DNA from: Pseudonocardia sp. CNS-004
Lineage (GTDB): Bacteria; Actinomycetota; Actinomycetes; Mycobacteriales; Pseudonocardiaceae
Length of the DNA stretch: 62,599 nucleotides
Reading direction: 5' to 3'
NCBI GenBank assembly: GCA_001942185.1
Contig: MKJV01000105.1
Coordinates: 1-62,599, forward strand
Shown here: positions 1 to 8,023 of the stretch, in pieces
Layout: every line of letters begins with the position of its first letter
Numbering within the stretch: the first letter of the stretch is position 1
Position numbers and translations under genes: made by a program
Notes under the pieces: model-generated
What the model saw: only the letters and a program-made list of their open reading frames with translations
What the model was told of the DNA's origin: nothing
Databases searched by the model: none

Positions 1-693
1 CCTCGGCACCCGGCGCGCCCGCGGCGGGCGGGCGGTCGAGGGGCTCGGGCTCGGCGGTAGGCGCGGCGTCCGGGTCGGCGTAGGCGGGGTTCGGGCTCGG
101 CGTAGCGGGGACCGGCATCGGGGTACCTGGTGTCGCGCGCGGGCGGGGCGTCCCGCTGCTCCTGCGCCTGGCGGGCGTCCCAGCCCGGCGCCTCGCGGCG
201 CGCCCCGTCCCACGAGCCTGGTCGTCCCACTGCCCGCCGTCCCAACGCTCGGACGCCCAGTCGTCGGCTCCCGGTTCGTCGGCGCCCCACGGATCGGCCG
301 GGCGCTGCTCGGGCGCTCTGCGCTCGGCAACCGGCGGCGGCGCCCCACGGATCGGCCGGGCGCTGCTCGGGCGCTCTGCGCTCGGCAACCGGCGGCGGCT
401 CGGGCGCCGCCGCTCCGGGGCCATTCGGGCTCGCCGCCCGCCCGGCGCCTGCCTCCGTTGTCGTGCTGGACCGGCGGAGGCGCCATGTCCGGTGGCGCGG
501 CGCGGCGTGGCTCCCGCGGTGGCGCGGGCTGCCACTCCGACGGTTCGGCCGCCGGCCCGGCGTAGGCCTCCTCGTCCGGCTCGTCGGCCTCCCTGCGGCG
601 CCGACGACGACCGCCGGACACGTTGCTGTCGCCATGCGCGGCGAGCAGCTCGGCGACCGTGCGCTGACGTGGGTGGTCGGTCTCGGAGCTCAT
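1..693 (-). CDS. Pro/Arg-rich protein of the Rv0497 type (3' end outside window)
   Basis: The ATG at 693 overlaps the stop of the upstream phosphatase gene (ATGA), so the two are translationally coupled. The N-terminus contains RTVAELLAAHG, then a run of six arginines, then an acidic and proline-rich segment. In Mycobacterium the gene after the ppx homologue encodes a conserved membrane protein with this kind of N-terminus (Rv0497), which is the basis of the call; any membrane helix would lie beyond the left edge. The frame is broken here: the start frame gives basic low-complexity peptide beyond about position 400, whereas the acidic, Trp-containing frame that looks natural (for example ERWDGGQWDD) is displaced by a 58-bp tandem duplication and further indels. 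Function unknown. Confidence 0.5.
   Translation of the reverse strand, partial: MSSETDHPRQRTVAELLAAHGDSNVSGGRRRRRREADEPDEEAYAGPAAEPSEWQPAPPREPRRAAPPDMAPPPVQHDNGGRRRAGGEPEWPRSGGARAAAGCRAQSARAAPGRSVGRRRRLPSAERPSSARPIRGAPTNREPTTGRPSVGTAGSGTTRLVGRGAPRGAGLGRPPGAGAAGRPARARHQVPRCRSPLRRARTPPTPTRTPRLPPSPSPSTARPPRARRVPR
281..396. repeat. 58-bp perfect tandem duplication inside the Pro/Arg-rich gene
   Basis: Positions 281-338 and 339-396 are identical head-to-tail copies. The unit length is not a multiple of three, so it breaks the reading frame. Removing one copy restores the natural-looking junction on the minus strand. It is either a recent slippage event or an assembly artefact. Confidence 0.9.
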
Positions 694-1700
694 CCAGTAC
701 ACCGTGCCTCGTACGTCGTCAAGCGTCCAAGCCGTTCGGGCGCGTCCTGCGCCGAGCGGTCGATCTGGGCCGTCCCATCGAGCGTGTCGAGCCTTCTCAG
801 GATCACTCCTTCCCGCAATGCCCACGGGCACATCTCGAGTTGCTGCACGCGCAGGGCCCGCATCGCGGCCTCCGCGACGAGCGCGCCCGCGGCGAGCTGG
901 TGGGCCCGGCTCCGGCTGACGCCCTCCAGCTCGGCGAGATCACCCGACGACATCCGTGTGACGAACGCCGACAGCTGCCGCAGGCCCACGTCGGTGAGGT
1001 TGCGCCGCACGCGGGGACCCGCGCCGGACGGCGCCGCGCCGGTGAGGCGCGCGAGGGACCGGAACGTCTTCGACGTGGCGACGGCGAGGTCGGGGGTGCC
1101 GGCCCGGCGCAGCTCGCGCCCCACCGGGGCCAGGTCGGCGTCGAGGCGCTCGCGCAGCGCCTCGATCTCGCGGCGGCCCGGCGGGTCGGAGCGGAAGTAC
1201 TCGCGGGTGAGCCGGGCCGCCCCGAGCGGAAGCGACGCCGCGATGTCGGGCTGCTCGTCGAGACCCGCGGCGAGCTCGAGCGAACCGCCACCGATGTCGA
1301 GCACGAGCAGCCGCCCCGCCGACCAGCCGTACCAGCGGCGCACCGCGAGGAACGTGTAGCGCGCCTCGTCCTCGCCGGGGAGCACCTCGAGCGCGACCCC
1401 GGTGCGCGCCCGCACGCGCTCGAGCACCTCGGCCGAGTTGGCGGCGTCCCGCAGCGCCGAGGTGGCGAACGCGAGCAGGTCCTCGCAACCGGCGGCCGCG
1501 GCAACCGCACCACCCCGTTCGACCGCACGGACCAGTGCCTCGGCGCCCACATCGGTGAGCGCGCCCGCGGCATCGAGGTGCTCGGTGAGCCTCAGCTCCG
1601 TCTTGTCCGACGTGGTCGGCGTGGGGTGGCCACCGCGATGTGCGTCCACCACGAGGAGGTGGACGGTGTTGGAACCGACGTCGAGCACACCGAGGCGCAC
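690..1700 (-). CDS. ppx: Ppx/GppA-family exopolyphosphatase / pppGpp phosphatase
   Basis: This 336-residue protein has the ASKHA phosphatase features of the Ppx/GppA family: phosphate-1 loop DVGSNTVHLL near residues 7-16, ATSALRDA near 79-86, GEDEAR near 109-114 and the phosphate-2 loop DIGGGS at 135-140. The family releases phosphate from inorganic polyphosphate and/or converts pppGpp to ppGpp in the cytoplasm. At this length it is the short actinobacterial form (like Rv0496) without the C-terminal HD domain. It starts at GTG 1700, lies close to senX3-regX3 as in mycobacteria, and overlaps the next gene by four bases. Polyphosphate turnover fits a neighbourhood under phosphate-responsive control. 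The split between polyP and pppGpp activity cannot be judged from sequence. Confidence 0.88.
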   Translation of the reverse strand: MRLGVLDVGSNTVHLLVVDAHRGGHPTPTTSDKTELRLTEHLDAAGALTDVGAEALVRAVERGGAVAAAAGCEDLLAFATSALRDAANSAEVLERVRARTGVALEVLPGEDEARYTFLAVRRWYGWSAGRLLVLDIGGGSLELAAGLDEQPDIAASLPLGAARLTREYFRSDPPGRREIEALRERLDADLAPVGRELRRAGTPDLAVATSKTFRSLARLTGAAPSGAGPRVRRNLTDVGLRQLSAFVTRMSSGDLAELEGVSRSRAHQLAAGALVAEAAMRALRVQQLEMCPWALREGVILRRLDTLDGTAQIDRSAQDAPERLGRLTTYEARCTG

Positions 1701-1791
1701 GCGCCCAGGCTACTGGGCCGACGTGACGCTCCCGTGACCAAGCCGGTCGTTACCTGCCGCGAAGCCTCTCCGACCTGCGGTGATGCGAACG

Positions 1792-1820
1792 TTGTCCACA
1801 TCATCACACGGTTGTCCACA
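1792..1820 (+). promoter_or_regulatory. Two tandem DnaA-box-like nonamers
   Basis: TTGTCCACA occurs at 1792-1800 and again at 1812-1820, in the same orientation, 20 bp start to start. This nonamer equals the high-GC actinobacterial DnaA box. The pair lies between the divergent ppx gene and the coiled-coil gene, away from any dnaA or dnaN gene, so a regulatory or titration site is more likely than an origin. Confidence 0.5.
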
Positions 1821-1870
1821 AGCCCCCGCGACGCCGCCCACAACGGCACGGCGTCTGGGACCATTGCCAC

Positions 1871-2188
1871 ATGGCGGGGGACGACGAGCTCGAACGACAG
1901 GTGCGCAAGCTGGTCGTCCAGCAGGCCGAGACACGCTGGCTCGCACTCCGCCTCGACGACGACGTCAAGGAGATCCACCAGGAGCTACGGGCGCTGCGCA
2001 AGGACCACAACGCCCGGTTCGACGCGATCGACCGCAGGCTCGAGGCCCACGACGCCCGGTTCGACACGATCGATCAGACGCTGCAGGCCCACTACGGGCG
2101 GTTCGACTCCACGGATGCCGTCCTCCGGTCGCTGCACCAGATGGTCGGCGAGGTGTTGCAACGGCTCCCCGACGAGGCGCGCGGCTGA
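1871..2188 (+). CDS. Small coiled-coil protein with degenerate ~14-residue repeats
   Basis: The product has 105 residues, starts at ATG 1871 and is rich in Arg, Asp, Leu and Gln. Residues about 35-95 contain repeats of the form RFDxIDxxLxAHxA (RFDAIDRRLEAHDA, RFDTIDQTLQAHYG, RFDSTDAVLRSLHQ), spaced 14 residues apart as expected for two heptads of a long amphipathic helix. There is no signal peptide or membrane segment, so it should be a soluble coiled coil that oligomerises. Such repeats occur in many unrelated small proteins and give no specific function. It is transcribed away from ppx, and the intergenic DNA carries the DnaA-box-like pair. Confidence 0.72.
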   Translation: MAGDDELERQVRKLVVQQAETRWLALRLDDDVKEIHQELRALRKDHNARFDAIDRRLEAHDARFDTIDQTLQAHYGRFDSTDAVLRSLHQMVGEVLQRLPDEARG

Positions 2189-2229
2189 CGGACGGGGCAT
2201 TCCGGACGTTTCGCAGGCAATCTGGAGAC

Positions 2230-2409
2230 ATGCGCTTCCGCCTCCGCAAGACGCTGCGGCTCGGCCCCGTCCGCATCCACCTCACCGAGCGCGGATTCTC
2301 CTCGTGGGGGCTGCGGGTCGGCCGGTGGTCGTGGAACGCGCGCTCGCGGCGACACACCATCGACACCCCGGGCCCCGGTTACCTGCGGTCCCGCGGCAGG
2401 CGCCGCTGA
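2230..2409 (+). CDS. DUF4236-like small basic protein
   Basis: This 59-residue protein starts at ATG 2230, 42 bases after the coiled-coil gene. It begins MRFRLRKTLRLGPVRI and continues with LTERGFSSWGLRVGRWSWN, the pattern of the short DUF4236 domain (basic start, RGxS, then GRxSxN). Function is unknown. The family is often found as a short N-terminal module in bacterial proteins; here it stands alone and ends in a basic tail (RSRGRRR). It converges with regX3, whose stop codon lies ten bases beyond. Confidence 0.6.
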   Translation: MRFRLRKTLRLGPVRIHLTERGFSSWGLRVGRWSWNARSRRHTIDTPGPGYLRSRGRRR

Positions 2410-2418
2410 CCTCCGCGG

Positions 2419-3110
2419 CTACGACTCGAACTTGTAGCCCAGCCCGCGCACCGTCACCAGGTGGCGCGGGGCCGAGGGGTCGGCCTCCACCTTCGACCGC
2501 AGCCGCTTGACGTGCACGTCGAGGGTCTTCGTGTCGCCGACGTAGTCGCGCCCCACACCCGGTCGATCAGCTGCCCGCGGGTGAGCACGCGGCCCACGTT
2601 GCGCAGGAGGTACTCCAGCAGGTCGAACTCCTTGAGGGGCAGAGCGACGTCCGCGCCGTTCACCGAGACGACGTGCCGCTCGACGTCCATCCGCACCGGT
2701 CCCGCCTCGAGCACGCCGGGCAGGCCGTCGGTGCCCTCGGGACCGGTCTCGCCGCCGCGGCGGAGCACCGCGCGGACGCGGGCGATCAGCTCGCGGGCCG
2801 AGTACGGCTTCGTCACGTAGTCGTCGGCGCCGAGCTCGAGCCCGACCACCTTGTCGATCTCGCTGTCCCGTGCCGTCACCATGATCACCGGGACGGCGGA
2901 TCGGGTGCGCAGCGCCTTGCAGACGTCGGTGCCGCTCATGCCGGGGAGCATCAGGTCGAGCAGCACGATGTCGGCGCCGTTGCGGTCGAACTCCTCGAGC
3001 GCGTCCTGCCCGGTGGCGGCGACGGCCGTCGTGAAGCCCTCCTTGCGCAGCAGGAAAGCGAGCGGGTCGGCGAAGGACTCCTCGTCCTCGACGATGAGCA
3101 CCCTGGTCAT
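2419..3110 (-). CDS. regX3: Response regulator RegX3 (frameshift near 2553)
   Basis: This is an OmpR/PhoB-family regulator of about 230 residues. The receiver domain has phosphoacceptor Asp52 (LLDLMLPG), Thr79 and Lys101 (YVTKPYS). The winged-helix domain includes LKEFDLLEYLLRNVGRVLTR. The span is 692 nt, one short of a whole number of codons: after DRVWGA one base is missing where the family reads GADYVGD. In the next frame the C-terminus continues normally and ends VTVRGLGYKFES. With SenX3 it forms the phosphate-starvation two-component system of actinobacteria. The ATG at 3110 is 13 bases after senX3, so the two form one operon. I read the frameshift as a sequence error because everything on both sides is conserved. 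Confidence 0.88.
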
Positions 3111-3123
3111 GGATCTCCTCACC

Positions 3124-4350
3124 TCACCCGACGCGGTCGGGCACATCACCGGGCCGGCTCGTGGGGTCGGCGGGCCCGTGGTCGGGTACTGCGTCGGGCC
3201 CGGCGTCGGACCCGCTGGTCTCGGTCTCGGGTTCGACGTGCACGGGAAGGCGCATCGTGAACGTCGAACCGGTGCCGGGGCTGCTCCACAGCCGCACCTC
3301 GCCGCCGTGGTTGGCGAGCACGTGCTTCACGATCGCCAGGCCGAGGCCGGTGCCTCCGGTGGCGCGGGAGCGGGCAGGGTCGACCCGGAAGAAGCGCTCG
3401 AACACGCGCTTCTGGTGCTCGGGGGCGATGCCGATCCCACGGTCGGTGACGGCGACCTCGACCCAGTCGCCGCAGCGGCGGCGGGACACGGACACGGCCG
3501 AGTCGGCGGCCGAGTACGCGATCGCGTTCTCGACGAGGTTGGACAGCGCGGTGACCAGCAAGGTCAGATCGCCGTCGACCTCGAGGCCGGTCGGCTTGTC
3601 GACGATGATCTCGATGCCCGCCGACTCGGCGGACAGCCGCGAGCGCGCCAGCGCCTCCTGCACGACCTCGTCGACGTCCACGACCTGCAGCTCCGGCAGC
3701 CGTTCCGCGCCGGTGAGCCGCGACAGCGCGATCAGCTCGGTGACGAGGTTGCCCAGTCGGTTCGCCTCGTTGAGGATCTTCATGCCGAAGCGGCGAACCT
3801 CGGCGGGGTCGTCGGCGGCGTCGAGCACCGCCTCCGCCAGCAGCCCGACCGCACCGACCGGGGTCTTCAGCTCGTGGCTGACGTTCGCCACGAAGTCCCG
3901 GCGGGTGGCCTCCAGCCGCACCGCGTCGGACGTGTCGGTCGCCTCGACCATGCTGAAGCCGTTGCCGAGCGGGCGCACGTGGGCCAGCACGGCCGCGGGC
4001 TGGCGGCCGCGGTGGTCGAGCGGGGAGAGGTCGACGTCCACAGTGGTGCCCGACCGGAGCACCTGCTGGCTCGCGGTGGCGGCGCGGGCGTCGGGGAGAC
4101 CATCGCGCACCACCCCGAGGTCGGCGGCGCGCGGGTTGTGCAGCACCACCTCGCCGCCGCTGTCGAGCACGGCGAGACCCTCGTCGGTGGAGCGGAACAC
4201 CCGGTCCAGCAGGTCGGCCACCGGCGGGCCGAGCATCGGCTCGGCCCGTGCCGGCGCAGGCTCTTCACGCCGACGGCCCCATCGGAGCCCGAGCAGGAGG
4301 CCGAGCACGAGCGCACCGGCCGCGATCGCCACGCAGAGGAGCGCGTCCAC
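3124..4350 (-). CDS. senX3: Sensor histidine kinase SenX3
   Basis: The product has 408 residues. One N-terminal membrane helix (about residues 4-22) is followed by a PAS-like region (about 45-145) and then a dimerisation and phosphoacceptor helix with FVANVSHELKTP (His159). The ATPase domain has an N-box (NLVENAIAY, about 272-280), G1 (DRGIGIAPE) and GTGLGLAIVKH. The gene order gpmA-senX3-regX3 matches mycobacteria, where this kinase senses phosphate status through the Pst/PhoU system and phosphorylates RegX3. The GTG start at 4350 is chosen because it places the membrane helix at the very N-terminus. A PHO-box-like direct repeat lies about 95 bases upstream. The Pro/Asp-rich tail after residue 385 is typical and variable. 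Confidence 0.9.
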   Translation of the reverse strand: MDALLCVAIAAGALVLGLLLGLRWGRRREEPAPARAEPMLGPPVADLLDRVFRSTDEGLAVLDSGGEVVLHNPRAADLGVVRDGLPDARAATASQQVLRSGTTVDVDLSPLDHRGRQPAAVLAHVRPLGNGFSMVEATDTSDAVRLEATRRDFVANVSHELKTPVGAVGLLAEAVLDAADDPAEVRRFGMKILNEANRLGNLVTELIALSRLTGAERLPELQVVDVDEVVQEALARSRLSAESAGIEIIVDKPTGLEVDGDLTLLVTALSNLVENAIAYSAADSAVSVSRRRCGDWVEVAVTDRGIGIAPEHQKRVFERFFRVDPARSRATGGTGLGLAIVKHVLANHGGEVRLWSSPGTGSTFTMRLPVHVEPETETSGSDAGPDAVPDHGPADPTSRPGDVPDRVG

Positions 4351-4444
4351 GCGCGCATGGTAGGCAGGCCGACCACCGGAATGGCCAGCGCAAGCGGCCC
4401 GTCGTGACGCTCGTGACGTCGCAGAACGGCTGAATTCCTCGGCC

Positions 4445-4462
4445 GTTCAGACTCCGTTCACC
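4445..4462 (+). promoter_or_regulatory. PHO-box-like direct repeat upstream of senX3
   Basis: GTTCAG (4445-4450) and GTTCAC (4456-4461) are spaced exactly 11 bp, the repeat length of PhoP/RegX3-class boxes (GTTCACC consensus). The site is between gpmA and senX3, so it could serve autoregulation of senX3-regX3. Only two units are visible and one is imperfect. Confidence 0.42.
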
Positions 4463-4472
4463 CGAGCGGGTG

Positions 4473-5206
4473 TCACCTCCCCTGCGCGGCCACCGCCGCC
4501 GCTGCCGCGACGGCCGCCTCCGGGTCGAGGTACTGCCCGCCCGGCACCGTCGGGCGCAGCTCGTCGTCCAGCTCGTAGCGCAGCGGGATGCCGGTGGGGA
4601 TGTTGAGCCCGACGATGTCCTCGTCGGAGACCCCGTCGAGGTGCTTCACGAGCGCCCGCAGCGAGTTGCCGTGCGCGGCGAGCAGCACGACCTTCCCGGA
4701 GCGCAGGTCGGGCACCACGGCCGACTCCCAGTACGGCAGGAACCGGGCGACGACGTCGGCGAGGCACTCCGTGCGCGGGACCCCGCCCGCCGCGTAGCGG
4801 GGGTCGCCCTCCTGGTCGAACTCCGACCCGGCCTCGATGGGCGGGGGCGGCACGTCGTACGAACGGCGCCACTCCATGAACTGCGCCTCGCCGAACTGCT
4901 CGAGCGTCTGCTTCTTGTCCTTGCCCTGCAGGCGCCGTAGTGCCGCTCGTTGAGCCGCCAGTCCCGCCGGACGGGGATCCAGTGCCGGTCGCACGCGTCC
5001 AGGGCGATGTTCGCGGTGGAGATGGCGCGGCGCAGCACCGACGTGTGCACGACGTCGGGCAGCAGGCCGGCCTCGCGCATCAGCTCACCGCCGCGGCGAG
5101 CCTCCTGCTCGCCGGTCTCCGACAGCGGCACGTCCACCCACCCGGTGAACAGGTTCTCCGCGTTCCACACGCTCTGCCCGTGCCGGAGCAGCACCAGTGT
5201 TCCCAT
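4473..5206 (-). CDS. gpmA: 2,3-bisphosphoglycerate-dependent phosphoglycerate mutase (frameshift near 4938)
   Basis: This glycolytic and gluconeogenic enzyme interconverts 3- and 2-phosphoglycerate. The N-terminal frame has the catalytic RHGQSVWN (phospho-histidine near residue 9), NLFTGW and the conserved LNERHYGA. The C-terminal frame resumes with LQGKDKKQT and contains the second histidine in LLAAHGNSLRALVKHL and the family end NIPTGIPLRYELD. At the junction the DNA reads GGCGCCTGCAG where GGCGCCCTGCAG would join the two frames, so one C is missing. Total length, about 245 residues, is normal. The start is ATG 5206; a GTG six bases upstream is possible. It lies upstream of senX3 as in mycobacteria. 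Confidence 0.9.
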
Positions 5207-5237
5207 GCCCACAACTCTGCCAGGCGGGCCGGGACCG

Positions 5238-5840
5238 TCAGATGGCCACCGCCAGGCTGCGCAGTGATCTCTCGTACACGGGCCCGTAACCGTCCCAGGT
5301 GTCGGCGAGCGCGGTGCCGGTGACCACGACGGTGTCCGCGCCGCCGTGCAGCGCGACCAGCTGGAGGTTGCGCAGCACGAGACCCGTCGTCGGGTCCCGG
5401 TAGGTGCCGCCGAACAGGTGCGCCGGTGAACCGTCGGACAGGGTGGCCGGCTCGTCGTCGGTGGGCCGGTAGTCGGCGAGCGAGCGCACCTCCTGCCGCG
5501 CGCCGATCACGATGCCGGGCAGATCGGTGGACGCCGGCACCACGACCACGTTGATGTTGGCGCGGAACCGCCCCGACGCCGACTCCGACACCTGCGGGTC
5601 GGTGAAGACCACCGCGGTGTTCTCGACCCCGCTGGCGTCCACCGTCCATCCCGGCGGCGGGACGATGTCGAAGCGAGTCAGCGCGTCGCGGAACGCGGGG
5701 CCCGGCGGGCGCGTCGACGGGGCGGGACGGGCGACCGCCGCCGGGTCGGCCGCAGGCGCGCCGGGCACCGCGACGGTGCACCCGGTCACGCTCACCACAC
5801 CGGCCAGCACCGCCGCGGTGCCGATCGCCCGGATTCCCAT
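5238..5840 (-). CDS. LpqN/LpqT-like lipoprotein
   Basis: The 200-residue product has a lipoprotein signal: hydrophobic stretch to residue 20, then VTGC, so Cys21 would be lipidated. A short Ala/Pro linker leads to a domain containing DIVPPPGWTVD, a strand-rich middle and LVLRNLQLVALHG, the layout of the actinobacterial LpqN/LpqT family (a MOG1/PsbP-like fold; cell-envelope lipoproteins of unclear role, some acting in mycolate metabolism in mycobacteria). It follows gpmA upstream on the same strand with a gap of 31 bases and may belong to that unit or have its own promoter. Confidence 0.68.
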   Translation of the reverse strand: MGIRAIGTAAVLAGVVSVTGCTVAVPGAPAADPAAVARPAPSTRPPGPAFRDALTRFDIVPPPGWTVDASGVENTAVVFTDPQVSESASGRFRANINVVVVPASTDLPGIVIGARQEVRSLADYRPTDDEPATLSDGSPAHLFGGTYRDPTTGLVLRNLQLVALHGGADTVVVTGTALADTWDGYGPVYERSLRSLAVAI

Positions 5841-5868
5841 ATCGCCTCCTCTCGAGAGGCCGCTGGGA

Positions 5869-6363
5869 TCAGCCTGGCAGGACGTCGCGTGCGTCGCCGC
5901 CGGCGACCCCCAAACCGCTGAGCACCGCCCGGGTGATCTCGTGCAGCTGCCGGACCTGCTCGGAGGTCAACCGGTCGAACAGTTGCCGGCGGACCGTGCA
6001 CACGTGGCCGGGCGCAGCGGCGGCGAGCGCGGCGAAGCCCTCCTCGGTGAGCTGGGCGAACGTGCTGCGCCGGTCCTCGGGGCACGGCTTGCGCCGGACC
6101 CAGCCGTTGCGCTCCAGCCGTGCGACGGCGTGCGAGAGCCTGCTCTGCGAGCTCTGGGTGATGGCCGCGAGCTCACTCATGCGCAACCTGCGGTCCGGGG
6201 CCTCGGACAGCATGGCCAGGATCTGGTAGTAGGCGTGCGGCATCCCCGCGTCGCGCTGCAGCTGGCGGTCCAGCGCCCCCTCCAGGAGGGTGGTGGCCGC
6301 GACGTAGGAGAGCCACGCCTCCAGCTCGTCGGGCTCCAGCCATCGGGTCTCGTCACCGCTCAC
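5869..6363 (-). CDS. MarR-family transcriptional regulator
   Basis: This 164-residue protein has the MarR winged helix at about residues 55-115, including LRMSELAAITQSSQSRLSHAVARLERNGWV (quoted here in part; recognition helix SQSRLSHAVARLE) and the wing with CPEDRRSTFAQLTEEG. The flanking helices would form the dimer interface. It starts at GTG 6363 and is divergent from a VOC-domain gene, with 82 bases between them that hold a good promoter and an inverted repeat. This is the standard arrangement in which MarR represses its neighbour and itself until a small, often phenolic, ligand binds. Ligand unknown. Confidence 0.85.
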   Translation of the reverse strand: MSGDETRWLEPDELEAWLSYVAATTLLEGALDRQLQRDAGMPHAYYQILAMLSEAPDRRLRMSELAAITQSSQSRLSHAVARLERNGWVRRKPCPEDRRSTFAQLTEEGFAALAAAAPGHVCTVRRQLFDRLTSEQVRQLHEITRAVLSGLGVAGGDARDVLPG

Positions 6364-6386
6364 GAACCCAGGATAGCTCGCGAAAC

Positions 6387-6432
6387 TTGAGCATTCATGA
6401 GTCGACGGCTACGATACCGTTGAACTCTCAAC
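6387..6432 (+). promoter_or_regulatory. Promoter with inverted repeat between marR and VOC gene
   Basis: TTGAGC at 6387-6392 and TACGAT at 6410-6415 are separated by 17 bases, a good -35/-10 pair for the rightward VOC gene. GTTGA-actc-TCAAC at 6419-6432 is a perfect inverted repeat at the expected transcription start and is a candidate operator for the adjacent MarR protein. Confidence 0.45.
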
Positions 6433-6445
6433 CACTGGAGGGGCC

Positions 6446-6943
6446 ATGCCGGTCCAACGGCTCAACCACGCAGTCCTGTACGTGCGCGACATCGATCGCA
6501 GCGTCGCGTTCTACACCGAGGCCATGGGCTTCCGCGTCGTCAACGCGATCCCGGGACGGGGAGCCTTCCTGCAGGCGGCCGGGTCGACGAACGACCACGA
6601 CCTCGCCCTCTTCGCCATCGGCGCGGCCGCCGGCAACTCCGAGGCGGGGCGCTCGACCGTCGGCCTCTACCACCTCGCGTGGGAGGTCGACACGCTCGCC
6701 GAGCTCCGCAGGCTCGCCGGTGTGCTGCGCGAACGCGGTGCGCTCGTCGGCGCGTCGGACCACGGCACGACGAAGGCGCTGTACGCCCACGACCCGGACG
6801 GTCTCGAGTTCGAGGTCTGCTGGCTCGTGCCTGCTGACCGGATCGGGCCCGACGAGAAGGCGCAGACCGCGCCGCTCGACCTCGACGCGGCCATCGCCGA
6901 GTACGGGGCCGAGACCAGGGGCGGGGTGGGCGTGTCGGTGTGA
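6446..6943 (+). CDS. VOC-family (glyoxalase / extradiol dioxygenase-like) protein
   Basis: This 165-residue protein carries one vicinal-oxygen-chelate domain: LNHAVLYVRDIDRSVAFYTE at residues 6-25 (metal-ligand His8), GLYHLAWEVD near 74-83 (second His) and DPDGLEFEV near 117-125 (Glu ligand). These positions match the metal site of catechol 2,3-dioxygenase and glyoxalase I relatives. A good Shine-Dalgarno sequence (TGGAGG) precedes ATG 6446. It is controlled from the shared region with the divergent marR gene, so it probably acts on the small molecule that the MarR protein senses, or protects against it. The substrate cannot be read from sequence. Confidence 0.78.
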   Translation: MPVQRLNHAVLYVRDIDRSVAFYTEAMGFRVVNAIPGRGAFLQAAGSTNDHDLALFAIGAAAGNSEAGRSTVGLYHLAWEVDTLAELRRLAGVLRERGALVGASDHGTTKALYAHDPDGLEFEVCWLVPADRIGPDEKAQTAPLDLDAAIAEYGAETRGGVGVSV

Positions 6944-6952
6944 CCGGCCCGG

Positions 6953-7710
6953 TCAGGCGGAGATGTCCATCTGGTAGCCCTCACGGGTGGAGAACCGCGC
7001 GGTGATGCCGAAGCGGTCGGCCCGCACCAGCGTCTGGCGCCACTCGACGGGCTGGTCGCCCGCGCAGCCCAGCCGGTCGATCGCGAACGCGGCGACGCCG
7101 TCGGGGATCGCCAGCAGCTCCCGCTCGGCCGGTCCGGGCACGACGGCACGCACCCGCTCGTTCCCACCGGTGACGTGCACGCCGCAGCGGGACTCGTAGA
7201 CCGTGTAGAGCGCGGTGCGCCCGAAGTCGACGTCGAGCAGCGGCGCCGCCAGGCGCTCCGGGAGCCACACGCGGTCGACCGCGAGCGGCTCGGCGTCGGC
7301 GAGGCGCAGACGCTCCAGGTGCACCAGCGGCGTGGACTCCTCCAGCCCGAGCCGCGCCGCGACGACACCGTCGCGCGCACGTCGAGCGTGCGCACCACGC
7401 TGCGCTGGACCTGCCCGGCCGCCTCCACGGCGGAGAACAGGCTGAAGATCTCCCCGAGGGGTTGCTCGATCTCCGCGGGTGCGGCGCGGCGCGGCGTGCG
7501 CCCGCGGCCGGCGATGACCAGACCTTCCTCGCGGAGCCTGCGCACCGCCTCCCGGACGGTGTGCCGGCTCACCCCGTACTCGGCGACGAGCGCGAGCTCG
7601 CCGGGGAAGCTGGCGGCGAACTCGTCCTGGTCGAGCCTGCGGCGCAGGTCGGCGAGCAGCTGCGCCCAGAGCGGCTCGACGGCGAGGCGGTCGAGGATGC
7701 TGGCGGTCAT
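6953..7710 (-). CDS. GntR/HutC-family regulator with UTRA domain (frameshift near 7375)
   Basis: The N-terminal frame from ATG 7710 holds the GntR winged helix: PLWAQLLADLRRRL, then FPGELALVAEYGVSRHTVREAVRRL (shown in part). The C-terminal frame gives a UTRA ligand-binding domain, with ERLRLADAEPLAVDRVWLP and ERELLAIPDGVAAFAIDR. One indel near 7375 separates them; the intact protein would be about 252 residues. HutC-type regulators bind small carboxylates or sugars. No metabolic operon lies beside it, so the target is unclear. It converges with the upstream VOC gene, with ten bases between the stops. Confidence 0.75.
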
Positions 7711-8023
7711 CGGTACGGGCTCCCGATCTTCTCCGGTGCGGCGGGTGAACACGTCGGGCCTGCCGCGGTCCGTGAGATCGCGCGGCGTCAGCAGGCCGGG
7801 TGTGTGCGACACCGGCGGTCGTCGACCGAGAGCTGGTCGGCCCCGATCAGGCACACGCAGAACGCGCGCCGCAGGGGGACCAGCTCCGGGAGCATGCGGC
7901 CAGTGCACCAGAGCGCCGCGGCTCGGGGCAACCTCGTGTGGCGCATCCCCCGCCGCCGGTATCGCGCGCAGATCGCGGGGAAACCCGGGTGCGCCCCGCC
8001 CCACCAGCGACGATCCTGTCCGG
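7711..8023. other. Intergenic region between divergent gntR and VOC genes
   Basis: There are 313 bases without a supported gene. Open frames are present on both strands but have no ribosome-binding site or recognisable family. It should hold the promoters of both divergent genes; I see no clear -35/-10 pair. Confidence 0.4.
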
